Positions 52,184 through 61,664 of a DNA stretch of 64,000 nucleotides are shown here, in pieces. The DNA lies in assembly GCA_965242805.1 (NCBI GenBank), contig CBDETD010000002.1:434001-498000 (forward strand), written 5' to 3'. The notes beneath the pieces are model-generated. The model did not search any database. It saw only the letters and a program-made list of their open reading frames with translations, and was not told the DNA's origin. The position numbers and the translations under genes are program-made. Positions within the stretch are counted from its first letter, which is position 1. The number at the start of each line of letters is the position of its first letter. Source of the DNA: JANQEU01 sp965242805 (GTDB taxonomy: Bacteria; Bacteroidota; Bacteroidia; Cytophagales; Cyclobacteriaceae).

Positions 52184-53398
52184 TTATTCTTCCTCTTCTT
52201 CATCTGGCATCTGATCAAGTAGAGCCATGATTTCCTCTTGCTTATCATACATCTTTAGCTGCTGATATAGGTAAGAAAGTGTTTCAAGAACAGCTCTTTC
52301 ATCACTACGAATGCTATAAATGGTCTCCCATTGCGGAAGTGCAGTTTTTAAACGCTCCTCAATTACAGGAGCAAGCTCATCCGCTTTCTTCAGATCTTCC
52401 CTGGATACACCTAGTTCGTTTCTTTCCTTAATCACCTCGTTAGCCTGGGTAATCAAGATTACTCCAATGTTATATTGGGCGTTGTAATAGTTTTGATCAA
52501 TTCTTATAGCCTCCTTATAGGTGTTCATTGCCAATTCCATTTGTTTGGCCTTTTCTTCATCTGTCTCTGCTTTGCCTGCCAGTTCTTCATAAAGTATACC
52601 CAAAGTAAAGTGAAGATTCGGATCATTAGGTTCAGATTCGATTTGGGTCATCAACCCCTGCCGAGCTTCATCAACCTTTTCCATTGCTATCAACAGGCTG
52701 ATCTCGGATCTTGCCAGGTCATTATTATCTGGATTGAACTCTCTTCCTTTTTGGACGATTTCATATGCTTTCTCAGGTTCTTCATCCACAGTACCTACGA
52801 TGTACACAAGAAGGTTAAATATATCTGCAGACTTAATACCTGCTTCGATGGCTTTCTCGTAGTTTGCTCTTGCTGTCTTAAGATCCTGTCCATTTTGCGC
52901 GGCTAGACCAGCGTTCATGTAAGCATTTGTATCATTTGGAAGCACCATTTGAGCCTTTGTAAACCCTGCTACTGCTGCCTCCCACTCACCGTTTCCATAG
53001 GCCTGTGCACCCTGGTTATAGTAAAAGGCCCAATACTGGTTGAGATGTTGTGACATCGTTACCGGCAGCCCGGTTTGATCGATCAGAAATGGCTCTTTAT
53101 CAGCCGGGCTAAGTTCTTCTGCTTTAGCAAATGATTCCAACGCGATATCCATTGGATTATCAGCAAGACCATTGTGGACTGAAGATGTATCTATGATAGC
53201 ATATACCAAACCTCTTAGGTAGTAGGTTTTCTCACTATCTTTTGTTTTCTCATAATCTACCGCCAAATCAATCATATCCTTGGCTTCTGCAATGGAACCA
53301 GATTTAATGTAACCTTCGACTTTTCCCAACTTAGGTTTTTGGGCGTAAGCTGACAAGGCTACAATGATCATGGTTGTCAAAATCCCAATACGTTTCAT
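52184..53398 (-). CDS. Exported TPR protein downstream of gyrA
   Basis: The 404-residue protein has a signal peptide (about 1-19, AYAQ) and tandem TPRs through the chain (YYLRGLVYAIID, YNQGAQAYGNGEWEAAVAGF, YMNAGLAAQNGQDLKTARANY, LHFTLGILYEEL, AQYNIGVILITQ), ending in an acidic tail of Glu. It follows gyrA by 26 bases and is closed by a strong terminator, so it is co-transcribed with gyrA, an arrangement often seen in Bacteroidota. The role is unknown; periplasmic scaffolding is inferred. Confidence 0.85.
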   Translation of the reverse strand: MKRIGILTTMIIVALSAYAQKPKLGKVEGYIKSGSIAEAKDMIDLAVDYEKTKDSEKTYYLRGLVYAIIDTSSVHNGLADNPMDIALESFAKAEELSPADKEPFLIDQTGLPVTMSQHLNQYWAFYYNQGAQAYGNGEWEAAVAGFTKAQMVLPNDTNAYMNAGLAAQNGQDLKTARANYEKAIEAGIKSADIFNLLVYIVGTVDEEPEKAYEIVQKGREFNPDNNDLARSEISLLIAMEKVDEARQGLMTQIESEPNDPNLHFTLGILYEELAGKAETDEEKAKQMELAMNTYKEAIRIDQNYYNAQYNIGVILITQANEVIKERNELGVSREDLKKADELAPVIEERLKTALPQWETIYSIRSDERAVLETLSYLYQQLKMYDKQEEIMALLDQMPDEEEEE

Positions 53399-53424
53399 AA
53401 TTCTAATTTTTCAAAAGTTATCGC

Positions 53425-55962
53425 CTATTCTTGGTTTTCGTTTTCGTTTGAATTGCCCTCAGGTTCTACAGTTCCATTTTCTTCAGGTTGCTCCTCCATC
53501 ACATCAATCTTGGCTACTGCGGAAATCTCGTCGCTATCATTGAGCTTTATTAGTTTCACACCCTGAGTAGCACGCCCCATTACCCTCAGCTCACCACAGG
53601 ACATCCTGATTGCAATACCGGACTTGTTGATGATCATCAAATCATGCTCATCTGTTACGTCCTTTATCGCCACTAATTTGCCAGTTTTTTCTGTAACATT
53701 TAAAGTTTTAACTCCTTTTCCTCCTCTGTTTGTGATTCTGTAGTCCCCAAGGTCCGATCTTTTGCCATATCCTTTCTCTGAAACTACCAACAAATCTGAT
53801 TCCTCTTCTTGTTTAACACAAACCATACCAACTACGATCTCGTCTTTGTCCAACCACATTCCTCTTACTCCTGCCGCCATTCTTCCCATTGGCCGTACTT
53901 GACTTTCATGGAAGTGTATTGCTCTACCAGCATTGTTTGCAATTACCACATGGGAATCCCCATCCGTCAACCTCACATTTAGCAGTCGATCTCCGTCATT
54001 TATAGTTATTGCATTTATACCGTTTTGTCGAGGTCTGCTGTATGCTTCCAGAGATGTCTTCTTAATTGTTCCATTTTGAGTACACATCACCAGAAAGTGA
54101 TTATTGATATAGTCCGGATCAGATAAAGTGTTCACATTGATCACGGAACGCACCTCGTCATCACTCTCAATGTTGATCAGGTTTTGAATAGCTCTGCCTT
54201 TGGATGTTTTACTACCCTCCGGAATTTCCCATACCTTTTTCCAGAATACCTTACCATATTGAGTAAATATCAGCAGGTAATTATGAGAGCTGGCAACAAA
54301 CAAATGTTCCGTGAAATCATCGTCTTTGGTTTTGACCGCTCGCGAACCTACCCCACCTCTGCCTTGGGTTCTGTACTCGGCAAGCTGGGTACGTTTTATG
54401 TACCCCTGTCGACTTATGGTGATCACCATGTCCTCATCAGGGATCATATCCTCGGCAGTGAAGTCATCAGCGGCATGCTCGATGATGGTCCTTCTGGCAT
54501 CACCATACCGTTCCTTTACTTCGGCGAGCTCGTCCTTGATGATCTGCATTCGCTGATCTTCATTGTCAAGGATCCCCTTAAGTTTTACAATCAGTTCCTT
54601 GATCTCCTCATATTCCTGAATGATCTTCTCTCTTTCCAGACCAGTAAGGCGTTGAAGTCTCATTTCCAGGATTGCTTTTGCCTGGATCTCACTTAATTTG
54701 AATTTCTCAATCAGACCAGACTTAGCTTCATCGGGATCCCTGCTGCTACGTATCAACTCAATAACCTCATCCAAATTATCCAGGGCAATCAGATATCCTT
54801 CAAGGATATGAGCCCTTTTCTCTGCTTCCTCCAACTCAAATTGGGTACGTCTAATGACGACCTCATGGCGGTGTTCGACGTAATGATGGATTAGCTCTTT
54901 AAGGTTAAGGGTTTTTGGTCTCCCATTGACAAGAGCGACGTTGTTTACACTAAATGAGGACTGTAACTGGGTGTATTTATAGAGATTGTTCAATACGATA
55001 TTCGGTATTGAATCCCTTTTCAATTCATACACGATCCTCAATCCCTTACGATCAGATTCGTCACGGATATCAGAAATACCTTCGATCTTCTTTTCATTGA
55101 CCAACTGAGCAGTCTTTTCAATCATACTGGCCTTATTGACCTGATAGGGTATCTCCGTAACAATTATTTGCTCCCTGCCTGACTTGGTTTCCTCAATCTC
55201 AGCCTTGGCCCTCAATACAATACGCCCTCTCCCTGTTTCGAATGCAGATCTCACACCCTGATAACCATAGATTATAGCTCCTGTCGGGAAATCAGGTGCA
55301 GTTATCAGCTTGGATAACTCATCAATGGTTATGTCCCTATTGTCAATAAATGCCTGTACACCATCCACTACTTCCGAAAGATTGTGTGGTGCCATATTTG
55401 TAGCCATTCCAACAGCAATCCCCGAAGCACCATTCAAGAGCAGATTAGGGATTTTTGCGGGGAGTACACTCGGTTCTTTTGCGGAATCGTCATAATTCGG
55501 TTGAAAATCAACCGTGTTCTTGTTGATGTCCGACAACATCTCCTCAGATATCCTTTTGAGTCGGGCTTCTGTATATCTCATCGCCGCAGGACTATCCCCG
55601 TCAATCGATCCGAAGTTACCTTGTCCGTCTACAAGTGTGTACCTCAAAGACCATTCCTGAGCCATCCTTACCATGGTATCATAAACCGCAGTATCTCCGT
55701 GCGGGTGATACTTACCCAGCACATCCCCAACTATCCTCGCACACTTTTTATAAGATCGATTATAATTCACCCCCAATTCATCCATTCCGAACAGGATGCG
55801 TCTATGAACAGGTTTTAATCCATCCCGTACGTCCGGTAAAGCTCTCGAAATGATAACGCTCATCGAATAATCGATGTACGCGCCTTTCATTTCATCTTCA
55901 ATATTTATGGGTATGATATTCTGACCAGATCCGCCAGAATTTTCGATATCACCTTCAGCCAT
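53425..55962 (-). CDS. gyrA: DNA gyrase subunit A
   Basis: The 845-residue protein has the GyrA winged-helix and tower region, with active-site Tyr130 (AAMRYTEARL), and the C-terminal beta-pinwheel, with six repeats of the VVIANNAGRAIHF type. The GyrA box reads TNRGGKG. This supports gyrase rather than topoisomerase IV, as does the length. The quinolone-determining loop is HPHGDTAVYD: Thr91 sits where E. coli has Ser83, and Asp95 matches Asp87. The tail is acidic (EPEGNSNENENQE). It introduces negative supercoils together with GyrB, which is not in this window. Confidence 0.97.
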   Translation of the reverse strand: MAEGDIENSGGSGQNIIPINIEDEMKGAYIDYSMSVIISRALPDVRDGLKPVHRRILFGMDELGVNYNRSYKKCARIVGDVLGKYHPHGDTAVYDTMVRMAQEWSLRYTLVDGQGNFGSIDGDSPAAMRYTEARLKRISEEMLSDINKNTVDFQPNYDDSAKEPSVLPAKIPNLLLNGASGIAVGMATNMAPHNLSEVVDGVQAFIDNRDITIDELSKLITAPDFPTGAIIYGYQGVRSAFETGRGRIVLRAKAEIEETKSGREQIIVTEIPYQVNKASMIEKTAQLVNEKKIEGISDIRDESDRKGLRIVYELKRDSIPNIVLNNLYKYTQLQSSFSVNNVALVNGRPKTLNLKELIHHYVEHRHEVVIRRTQFELEEAEKRAHILEGYLIALDNLDEVIELIRSSRDPDEAKSGLIEKFKLSEIQAKAILEMRLQRLTGLEREKIIQEYEEIKELIVKLKGILDNEDQRMQIIKDELAEVKERYGDARRTIIEHAADDFTAEDMIPDEDMVITISRQGYIKRTQLAEYRTQGRGGVGSRAVKTKDDDFTEHLFVASSHNYLLIFTQYGKVFWKKVWEIPEGSKTSKGRAIQNLINIESDDEVRSVINVNTLSDPDYINNHFLVMCTQNGTIKKTSLEAYSRPRQNGINAITINDGDRLLNVRLTDGDSHVVIANNAGRAIHFHESQVRPMGRMAAGVRGMWLDKDEIVVGMVCVKQEEESDLLVVSEKGYGKRSDLGDYRITNRGGKGVKTLNVTEKTGKLVAIKDVTDEHDLMIINKSGIAIRMSCGELRVMGRATQGVKLIKLNDSDEISAVAKIDVMEEQPEENGTVEPEGNSNENENQE

Positions 55963-55996
55963 TAAATGTGTGTTACAATACTGTCAAAAACAGCCG

Positions 55997-56004
55997 CAAA
56001 TTTA
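55997..56004 (-). promoter_or_regulatory. Probable -7 box TAAATTTG for gyrA
   Basis: Read on the minus strand, the octamer matches TAnnTTTG exactly and lies 35 bases upstream of the gyrA ATG. A clear -33 element is not visible. A small CTGT/ACAG hairpin lies between it and the start. Confidence 0.5.
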
Positions 56005-56030
56005 CCACTTTTTTCGCTCTTATTTTAATG

Positions 56031-57122
56031 TTAGTAGGGATTCAATTTCTTCCGGTTCCTGAATTTGTAACGGAATAATTTTCGATGGTTTTGACCTACT
56101 TTTGGATTCTGTTTTTTGAATATTGACTGGCCCCTGACTTCGGTTAATCGGCCTGTATTAGGATCCGTGATCACATGTTTTAGTTGAACATGGTCGCTTT
56201 TATATGGAGATCTTGGAATTTCGGGAATATTGATACTAATCCCACCTTGAATAAGGAATGCCCCTTGTTTATGAGTGACGGAGCCGCCACCAGGGATGTT
56301 TATCGTATATTTCTTGAAATCATAGGATGGCTTTACGATCACACGAAAATATTGTGACCAGTTATTCTCAATACTGATACCCACATTTAGGAATAATCCT
56401 CTGGACAATGCATCCCCGAACGCCGGACCGTAACCTGCTCTTCCCACCTGAATCTCTCCGACGAAATCATAATCCCAATATTGATAGAATCTGTACCCAA
56501 ATAATCCGAAAAACTTAGTGAGCCTTGTTGTCTTGAAATTTGGTTCGTAAATACGTATCTGGTTAGTGAAACTCGTGGGCTTCAGTTGCTTGATCCATTG
56601 CTGTTCGTAACTCCATCCCAAGCCCACTCTGAAATCTTCGTATTCATAATGAGCGGAAATCAAGAACGGGATCCCATTCGCAAAGCCTTCGAATCCAAGG
56701 TCTGCTGTGTCCGTATCCAGTTGAAATGTGCTTGGATCAAGTCTCGGATTAAAAACAGGGTTTACCAAAGCAAAGGGCACTCCAAAATCTTCTTCCACAT
56801 CGATGGTATCCGTAGGTCTGGGATCATTTAACCAGTCCGTGAAACCATTGACCTGTGCTGGTAGACCTTCACCTGTATTATTAACTATGAATTGACTGGC
56901 AGTGTCCTGGAAAAAATAAAATCCTTTCAGATCATGTTTGTAGGCTGTGTTGGAATAGCCAATTTGCACATTCCAGGAGATCCTATTTAGGAGAAGCAGG
57001 GTGGGATTTCGATAGATGTTATACCTCTCGTAGACTTCCGGAGATACCTCTTGCGCAGTAGAGCATAATCCACCAAATGCAAACCACAAAAGCAACGCAC
57101 AGTATCGTTTCGTTTTGCTCAA
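56031..57122 (-). CDS. Probable outer-membrane protein of unknown function
   Basis: The 363-residue protein has a signal peptide (about 1-23, CSTAQ). The body alternates polar and aromatic residues in strand-length runs (SWNVQIGYSNTAYKHD, DFRVGLGWSYEQQW, FFGLFGYRFYQYWDYDF, LFLNVGISIENNW), as in a transmembrane beta-barrel. It ends with a strongly basic periplasmic-like tail (RKLFRYKFRNRKKLNPY) instead of the usual terminal aromatic. This resembles type-IX-secretion PorP-like proteins in general shape, but I cannot assign a family. It is separated from gyrA by 68 bases. Confidence 0.6.
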   Translation of the reverse strand: MSKTKRYCALLLWFAFGGLCSTAQEVSPEVYERYNIYRNPTLLLLNRISWNVQIGYSNTAYKHDLKGFYFFQDTASQFIVNNTGEGLPAQVNGFTDWLNDPRPTDTIDVEEDFGVPFALVNPVFNPRLDPSTFQLDTDTADLGFEGFANGIPFLISAHYEYEDFRVGLGWSYEQQWIKQLKPTSFTNQIRIYEPNFKTTRLTKFFGLFGYRFYQYWDYDFVGEIQVGRAGYGPAFGDALSRGLFLNVGISIENNWSQYFRVIVKPSYDFKKYTINIPGGGSVTHKQGAFLIQGGISINIPEIPRSPYKSDHVQLKHVITDPNTGRLTEVRGQSIFKKQNPKVGQNHRKLFRYKFRNRKKLNPY

Positions 57123-57207
57123 ACCTGTTTATCGACGATCAAAAGTATCAAGAATTAGTATTTCATACTAAATAACCCGCCCAAACCGAACATTTATACG
57201 TCCAACT

Positions 57208-58203
57208 CTAGTAGATCTCGTTCAAACGTGCTTCAAAAACAAGAACCTCGTACGGAAGAACAGATAATGCATATTCGGGAATGATCTTATTCTGAAATAC
57301 AGTTCCCTTAATATATCCCGGTATCACCTGTGCACTCCCCTGATATCCTAACGATGATGGTACGACAATCAGTGCCCTCTCTCCCAACCTCATATTGACC
57401 ACTCCCAGATCAAAGCCCGGTATTGTCTCACTTACACCGAATTGGTATCGCAATGGATCACTGCCCGGCCTCACATCCACCACCCGAGAAGTGTCTAATG
57501 TTCTTGCAGTATATTCGATCGCTAAGGAATCACCTGAGGCCGGAGTGGGCTGTGTGGGGTTAGCGGATAATCTTTTGAATACCACACCTGATGGCAAACG
57601 GTCTACTAGATCCACAGGGACTTTGGTGGTGTCATTCAATTCTCCATCAATAATGAACTGGTTGATGGCTGCATTTTCCTGGTTTTGGATAATTATTTCA
57701 TTCTCAACAAGTACAAGACGAACCCTGATATGTATTATTGAATTGGGCGGGATGCCTGCGTAATCATATTGTTCATAGGCCAGGTCCGGTATCAGAATGA
57801 AGCCATACTCTTCACCCTCATTCATGTACCCGAGTCCAAAATCAAGCCCGACGGGGTATATTGCTGAAGCACCCTGCTTTACGATCAGTGGGTCTCCATC
57901 ATTTTCATCAAAAATGTCAATAGTGTTGCCGTTCAGTACCTCAGCTTCGTAATAAATAGAAACAATACCACCGTTTCCTGAAGTCCCTCCAGGATTTAAA
58001 GTCACGGGATAATAATACACACCATTGGGATCAAGCTGGAGATCAAGACCGTTGAGTAGAGCGAAGGTGTCGATAACGGATTGAAAGGTGGAATCAATAG
58101 AGGGTCCTGATCCATCACCATCCTGATTACAACTCTCCATTGAGAATATCAAAATGATCAGCACAATGGGGTATAATAAATAAGGGACGCCTTTTCGATT
58201 CAT
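57208..58203 (-). CDS. FKBP-type prolyl isomerase lipoprotein with two domains
   Basis: The 331-residue product has a lipoprotein signal (SMESC, Cys25). Two FKBP-like domains follow. The first (about 65-165) has VSIYYEAEVLNG and GLDFGLGYMNEGEEYGFILIP. The second (about 205-325) has LAIEYTARTLD, ETIPGFDLGVVNMRLGERA and LIVVPSSLGY. Conserved FKBP pocket residues are partly kept in the second domain. It probably assists folding of exported proteins. Upstream of the outer-membrane protein gene by 85 bases. Confidence 0.85.
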   Translation of the reverse strand: MNRKGVPYLLYPIVLIILIFSMESCNQDGDGSGPSIDSTFQSVIDTFALLNGLDLQLDPNGVYYYPVTLNPGGTSGNGGIVSIYYEAEVLNGNTIDIFDENDGDPLIVKQGASAIYPVGLDFGLGYMNEGEEYGFILIPDLAYEQYDYAGIPPNSIIHIRVRLVLVENEIIIQNQENAAINQFIIDGELNDTTKVPVDLVDRLPSGVVFKRLSANPTQPTPASGDSLAIEYTARTLDTSRVVDVRPGSDPLRYQFGVSETIPGFDLGVVNMRLGERALIVVPSSLGYQGSAQVIPGYIKGTVFQNKIIPEYALSVLPYEVLVFEARLNEIY

Positions 58204-58248
58204 CCCAATGTTAACGATTGAAGGTAAATGCGTATTGTGAAATATATA

Positions 58249-58869
58249 TTAACCCTTTATCTCAAATGTTTTACAAAACATCTGGAAGACAGGAAGTTCA
58301 TTTAAACCAAGTTTTTCACCAACTGTAAGCATCACGGCGTATTCGTCCTTTCCTATGTGTCTTTTATCATTAATGATATCTTCGTCGTGCTCAAGGAAAA
58401 AACTTGATATGAACCTTATTAATATATAAGGTTGCTTGAGAACTTCCCTCTTGTAAGCTTCATATGTGACTTCCTCCTCATGATCAAAGGTTTTTTTCTC
58501 TAATCCTTCATAATGAAAAGATGTCTCAATGGATAGTTTTAAAAGTGCATAGAATTTATCTGACCATTCATCAAACTTCTGGAGGAGGAACTTCATCGCA
58601 TACACCACGGGATCCTTTTTCATGAAATACCCTCCTTTCGAAAGTTTACGGGCTTTCTTATTCAATGCCAATTCTTCGAACAGTGTAACTTTTCCATCGG
58701 CCATTGCGATCCCAAGTGTAGGGGTCATCATCACAAGTGAAAGAAAATCATGATCACTTATTTCCAAATACGGAGCTTCGTGTTTTATGAAGTCTTTTTT
58801 CAACTCCTGATTAGCTTCATTGATCTCTTGAATCGCTGTAAGTGTCTCAATCTCATATTCGGTAAACAT
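58249..58869 (-). CDS. TerB-like fold cytoplasmic protein
   Basis: The 206-residue protein has no signal peptide and is helical. The block TLGIAMADGKVTLFEELALNKKARKL (about 51-76 in parts) has the acidic 'ADG-V---E' signature of TerB-like helical domains that may bind metal. The second half repeats a similar shape near DKRHIGKDEYAVMLTVGEKLG. The assignment is tentative. It is solitary on the minus strand between the FKBP gene and a terminator. Confidence 0.5.
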   Translation of the reverse strand: MFTEYEIETLTAIQEINEANQELKKDFIKHEAPYLEISDHDFLSLVMMTPTLGIAMADGKVTLFEELALNKKARKLSKGGYFMKKDPVVYAMKFLLQKFDEWSDKFYALLKLSIETSFHYEGLEKKTFDHEEEVTYEAYKREVLKQPYILIRFISSFFLEHDEDIINDKRHIGKDEYAVMLTVGEKLGLNELPVFQMFCKTFEIKG

Positions 58870-58910
58870 CTGGATCGGATTTTGTTCCTATCAAATTAAT
58901 AACCTTTTGA

Positions 58911-58945
58911 ACAAATAAAAAAGGGGTTTAAAAATTAAACCCCTT
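58911..58945 (-). terminator. Intrinsic terminator after the secreted helical protein gene
   Basis: AAGGGGTTT (58921-58929) pairs with AAACCCCTT (58937-58945); on the minus strand it is followed by TTTTATTTGT. It lies 21 bases after the stop codon of the gene ending at 58967. Confidence 0.85.
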
Positions 58946-58966
58946 AATATCCTTTCGCTGGAAGTA

Positions 58967-59458
58967 TTATTTTCCGGACTCGGTTTCTTCGGTTTCTTCC
59001 ACTACCTCCTCAAGACCAGCATAAATTGCATCGTATCTTGCTTTCAACTCCTCATCAGCTTTCAAAGCTTTTCGTAGCTTGTTATACAGACCTGCGCCAA
59101 TATCGTCCTTGATCTTTGCGGTGTAGGTCTCCTTGAAAGCAGTTTTACTGTCCTCAGTTCTTTGCTTAATGTCAGCATAAGCGGCCTTTTCCTCATCCGT
59201 TGCTTCCACGTCATCCATGGTTCCCTTTTTGTCAGCAGCTTTCAACTCCTTGTACATAGTCCCTGACAAAGCTTCATTTTCCTTAACCCAAACTCCAACT
59301 TCTTTGCCCATTTTCGCTTTTTCATCTTCTGCCCACTTCATTACAGTGGCATACTTGGTGAGGTCTTCATCTGTAAAAGAAACCTCTTCATCCTGGGCAA
59401 TCAATTGCGATCCAATGCCCACGATTACAAATACCATTATTAAAAATTTCTTAATCAT
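58967..59458 (-). CDS. Secreted helical protein of unknown function
   Basis: The product of about 163 residues starts at MIKKFLIMVFVIVG, which gives a normal signal peptide (LIAQ); a 15-residue longer frame to 59503 is rejected. The mature chain is strongly helical and very rich in Lys and Glu (YATVMKWAEDEKAKMGKEV, then AAYADIKQRTEDSKTAFKETY), with an acidic tail (VVEETEETESGK). It could be a periplasmic coiled-coil or stress protein of the kind often seen in this phylum. No family recognised. Confidence 0.65.
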   Translation of the reverse strand: MIKKFLIMVFVIVGIGSQLIAQDEEVSFTDEDLTKYATVMKWAEDEKAKMGKEVGVWVKENEALSGTMYKELKAADKKGTMDDVEATDEEKAAYADIKQRTEDSKTAFKETYTAKIKDDIGAGLYNKLRKALKADEELKARYDAIYAGLEEVVEETEETESGK

Positions 59459-59548
59459 AACAACCCTTGAGATTTTGTTTAACGTACTGAATTCAAGCCG
59501 CAAATATATTATTCAACAACAAAAAGGAAAAAACACTTATTTCTTTGG

Positions 59549-60913
59549 TCAATTAAGTGTCTGGTATGCATGGAATAAAGTTTTTCCGGAAATCCCTTCA
59601 AAACTAAATTGTTGAATATCCCTGTACAGATTATTGCCGGTAGTTGCTCTCAAACGAACTTTATTTTCTCCTTCGTTTAAGGGGATCCGGCTATAGTAAA
59701 TGCTATGGGGGATAGTCTGCCAGTTTCTCGTATCTGCTTTTTCAGTAGCTGCATTTACAACACCTATCACAAATCCCCATCCCTCACTCTCTTCTTCAAC
59801 AGCCTCTTCTATCGCCTTCTTGATAGCAGCGCGGAGTAACGATCTCCCCAGTTCCAATAAGATCCTCTGTTCCAGGGACTTGAAGGCAATTGCATTTATG
59901 TCTTCGGCCAGTTCCAGATCATACGACCTTTCATTGACCATCAAATACCCTTCACTGAATTGAGGAGTCCGTTCAACGTACTTTGGCAGAGTGATCCGAA
60001 AGATCTCCAGATCTGTAAGCTTATCCTCGTCGTCCTCTTCTCCGTAAAGCGGAAAAGGAAAACTCCATCCATACTCGTCATTTACAAACACAACCCCTCC
60101 TTCGTTTTCTTCCGTCACGAAATTGATGGACCACTCATCTTTTACCGGTCCCAATCCATTATTCCAAAAGAAAACCAGCTCACCAGTTTGAGAGGGATTG
60201 TGTGTATAGTCAATTCCAAACTCATTCTGGAAAAAATCAAACTCAGTATCGAATCCGTTTAAGTAAGCTGTTCGAAGGATGTCCAGTTTCAATTGTTCGG
60301 GAGCCCCCAGCCCAAAGAACTCGGAATAATCTTCTTTATAAATGTTATAAGAGTTCCGGTAGGCAATGAACGCATTATTGAAATCACCCTGCGCATCATA
60401 AATCAAACCCATCAGGGTATGAATGAAAGCATCTCGTTTGTATTTTTTATCTGATTTGTATTTGTCACTTAATTCATTGAGTCGGTTATTAAGTCGCCTG
60501 CACTCCACCAATGCAGCTTCGTAGTCATTTAAATACAAGTAATTCAGTGACTTATAATACAATAACAGGAGGTGCTCATGGTCTTCCCCTGGGTACGCAA
60601 CAGTATTGGGATTCGTGAGAAAAGACGCTGCAATGTCTGCTGCATTCTTATGATAATCCTCGCCATATATGAAAGCTTTCTCAAAATAGTAGTTGCTGGT
60701 TTCATAGTCTCCAATTAGGTTAGCGACTATACCCCTATTTGCGAAATATAAGAATCGGGTCTTTTTCTTTAATCCACCGCTGTTCGACTTAAGAGCCTTC
60801 TCAGCATTTTGCAGGTCCCCTGCTTCAAAATACTTATTGAAATCATAATTCAATTCATAATAGGTAGCACAGGAAGTCAGAAATATTACAGGGATGAGTA
60901 AGAGATACTTCAT
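59549..60913 (-). CDS. COG3014-like TPR lipoprotein
   Basis: The 454-residue product has a lipoprotein signal (FLTSC, Cys15). N-terminal TPR-like repeats (YFANRGIVANLIGDYETSNYYFEKA, in parts; LYYKSLNYLYLNDYEAALVECRRL; LMGLIYDAQGDFNNAFIAY) are followed by a beta-rich domain and a C-terminal helix/sheet (LGRSLLRAAIKKAIEEA). The order matches the COG3014 family, which is often next to an LpoB-like gene, as here (90 bases upstream on the same strand). Both may act at the peptidoglycan/outer-membrane interface. Confidence 0.75.
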   Translation of the reverse strand: MKYLLLIPVIFLTSCATYYELNYDFNKYFEAGDLQNAEKALKSNSGGLKKKTRFLYFANRGIVANLIGDYETSNYYFEKAFIYGEDYHKNAADIAASFLTNPNTVAYPGEDHEHLLLLYYKSLNYLYLNDYEAALVECRRLNNRLNELSDKYKSDKKYKRDAFIHTLMGLIYDAQGDFNNAFIAYRNSYNIYKEDYSEFFGLGAPEQLKLDILRTAYLNGFDTEFDFFQNEFGIDYTHNPSQTGELVFFWNNGLGPVKDEWSINFVTEENEGGVVFVNDEYGWSFPFPLYGEEDDEDKLTDLEIFRITLPKYVERTPQFSEGYLMVNERSYDLELAEDINAIAFKSLEQRILLELGRSLLRAAIKKAIEEAVEEESEGWGFVIGVVNAATEKADTRNWQTIPHSIYYSRIPLNEGENKVRLRATTGNNLYRDIQQFSFEGISGKTLFHAYQTLN

Positions 60914-61003
60914 GGATGTCGTTGATGAAGGCCGTCGGTCAATAGCAATTGCTTACTATTGTTTTAAACAAACAGCTCGATGAGCTAAACCAAAAACGTC
61001 AAA

Positions 61004-61594
61004 TCAATTCCTTATGTACTTCTTGATTTCCTTATCACCAATCCAGACTTTTTCATTAGTCTCCAGGTTTGCCAGCTCAAGATTTACTTTGTAGTTGACA
61101 ACCTTTTCTTTTTTGTATGAATCCTGGACGGAGGTTATCACACCAAACATCATGAAATCTGCTCCCAGTTCCTTACCCCACTTGGCTTGCGTTTCTACGG
61201 ATGCAAATTCACCTTGCTGCGCTCTTTCCTCTCTAAGTTTTTCGCGGAATACCGAGTTTTGAACTACTCTCACCATTCCGGAATTGATGAATTCCCTCTC
61301 AACATCTTTTATAAATGTCTCGGATTCAATGTGTTCGCTGCTTTTGTTGGAAACCATCCCTACGATCACAACAGGTTTCTCATTGAATGCCCGAACGAAG
61401 TCTTCCTTCCATGGCCTGTTAAGTACATCTTTGATCATTTCCTCAGCAACTAGTTTGGAATCGGTATCATTCCATCTGCCACTCAGATCGATTTGCTGAT
61501 CAGGGCTAACGCGAGTAACGCTTCTGTTTGTACATGAAGCAAAAACCAATACGGCGATTATGGCTACAGTCGATAATTTAAACGTGTTTTTCAT
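61004..61594 (-). CDS. LpoB-like penicillin-binding-protein activator lipoprotein
   Basis: The 196-residue product has a lipoprotein signal (VFASC, Cys21) and the LpoB domain: DLSGRWNDTDSKLVAEEMIKD in parts, KPVVIVGMVSNKSSEHIE, FIKDVEREFINSGMVRVVQN, and GADFMMFGVITSVQD, ending with NLETNEKVWIGDKEIKKYI. In enterobacteria LpoB is an outer-membrane lipoprotein that stimulates a peptidoglycan synthase; the Bacteroidota partner is not known. It precedes the COG3014-like gene by 90 bases, consistent with a joint operon. Confidence 0.85.
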   Translation of the reverse strand: MKNTFKLSTVAIIAVLVFASCTNRSVTRVSPDQQIDLSGRWNDTDSKLVAEEMIKDVLNRPWKEDFVRAFNEKPVVIVGMVSNKSSEHIESETFIKDVEREFINSGMVRVVQNSVFREKLREERAQQGEFASVETQAKWGKELGADFMMFGVITSVQDSYKKEKVVNYKVNLELANLETNEKVWIGDKEIKKYIRN

Positions 61595-61664
61595 TTCTCT
61601 AAAGTAATAATTGACTAGTTAACAAATTTTAAATCGATGACAAAGGTTCCAAATTGTTTTTAGA

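Noticed and set aside
53425..55962. Several plus-strand open frames (longest about 170 codons) opposite gyrA
   Set aside because: They are shadows of a highly conserved gene with no leader, motif or promoter of their own.
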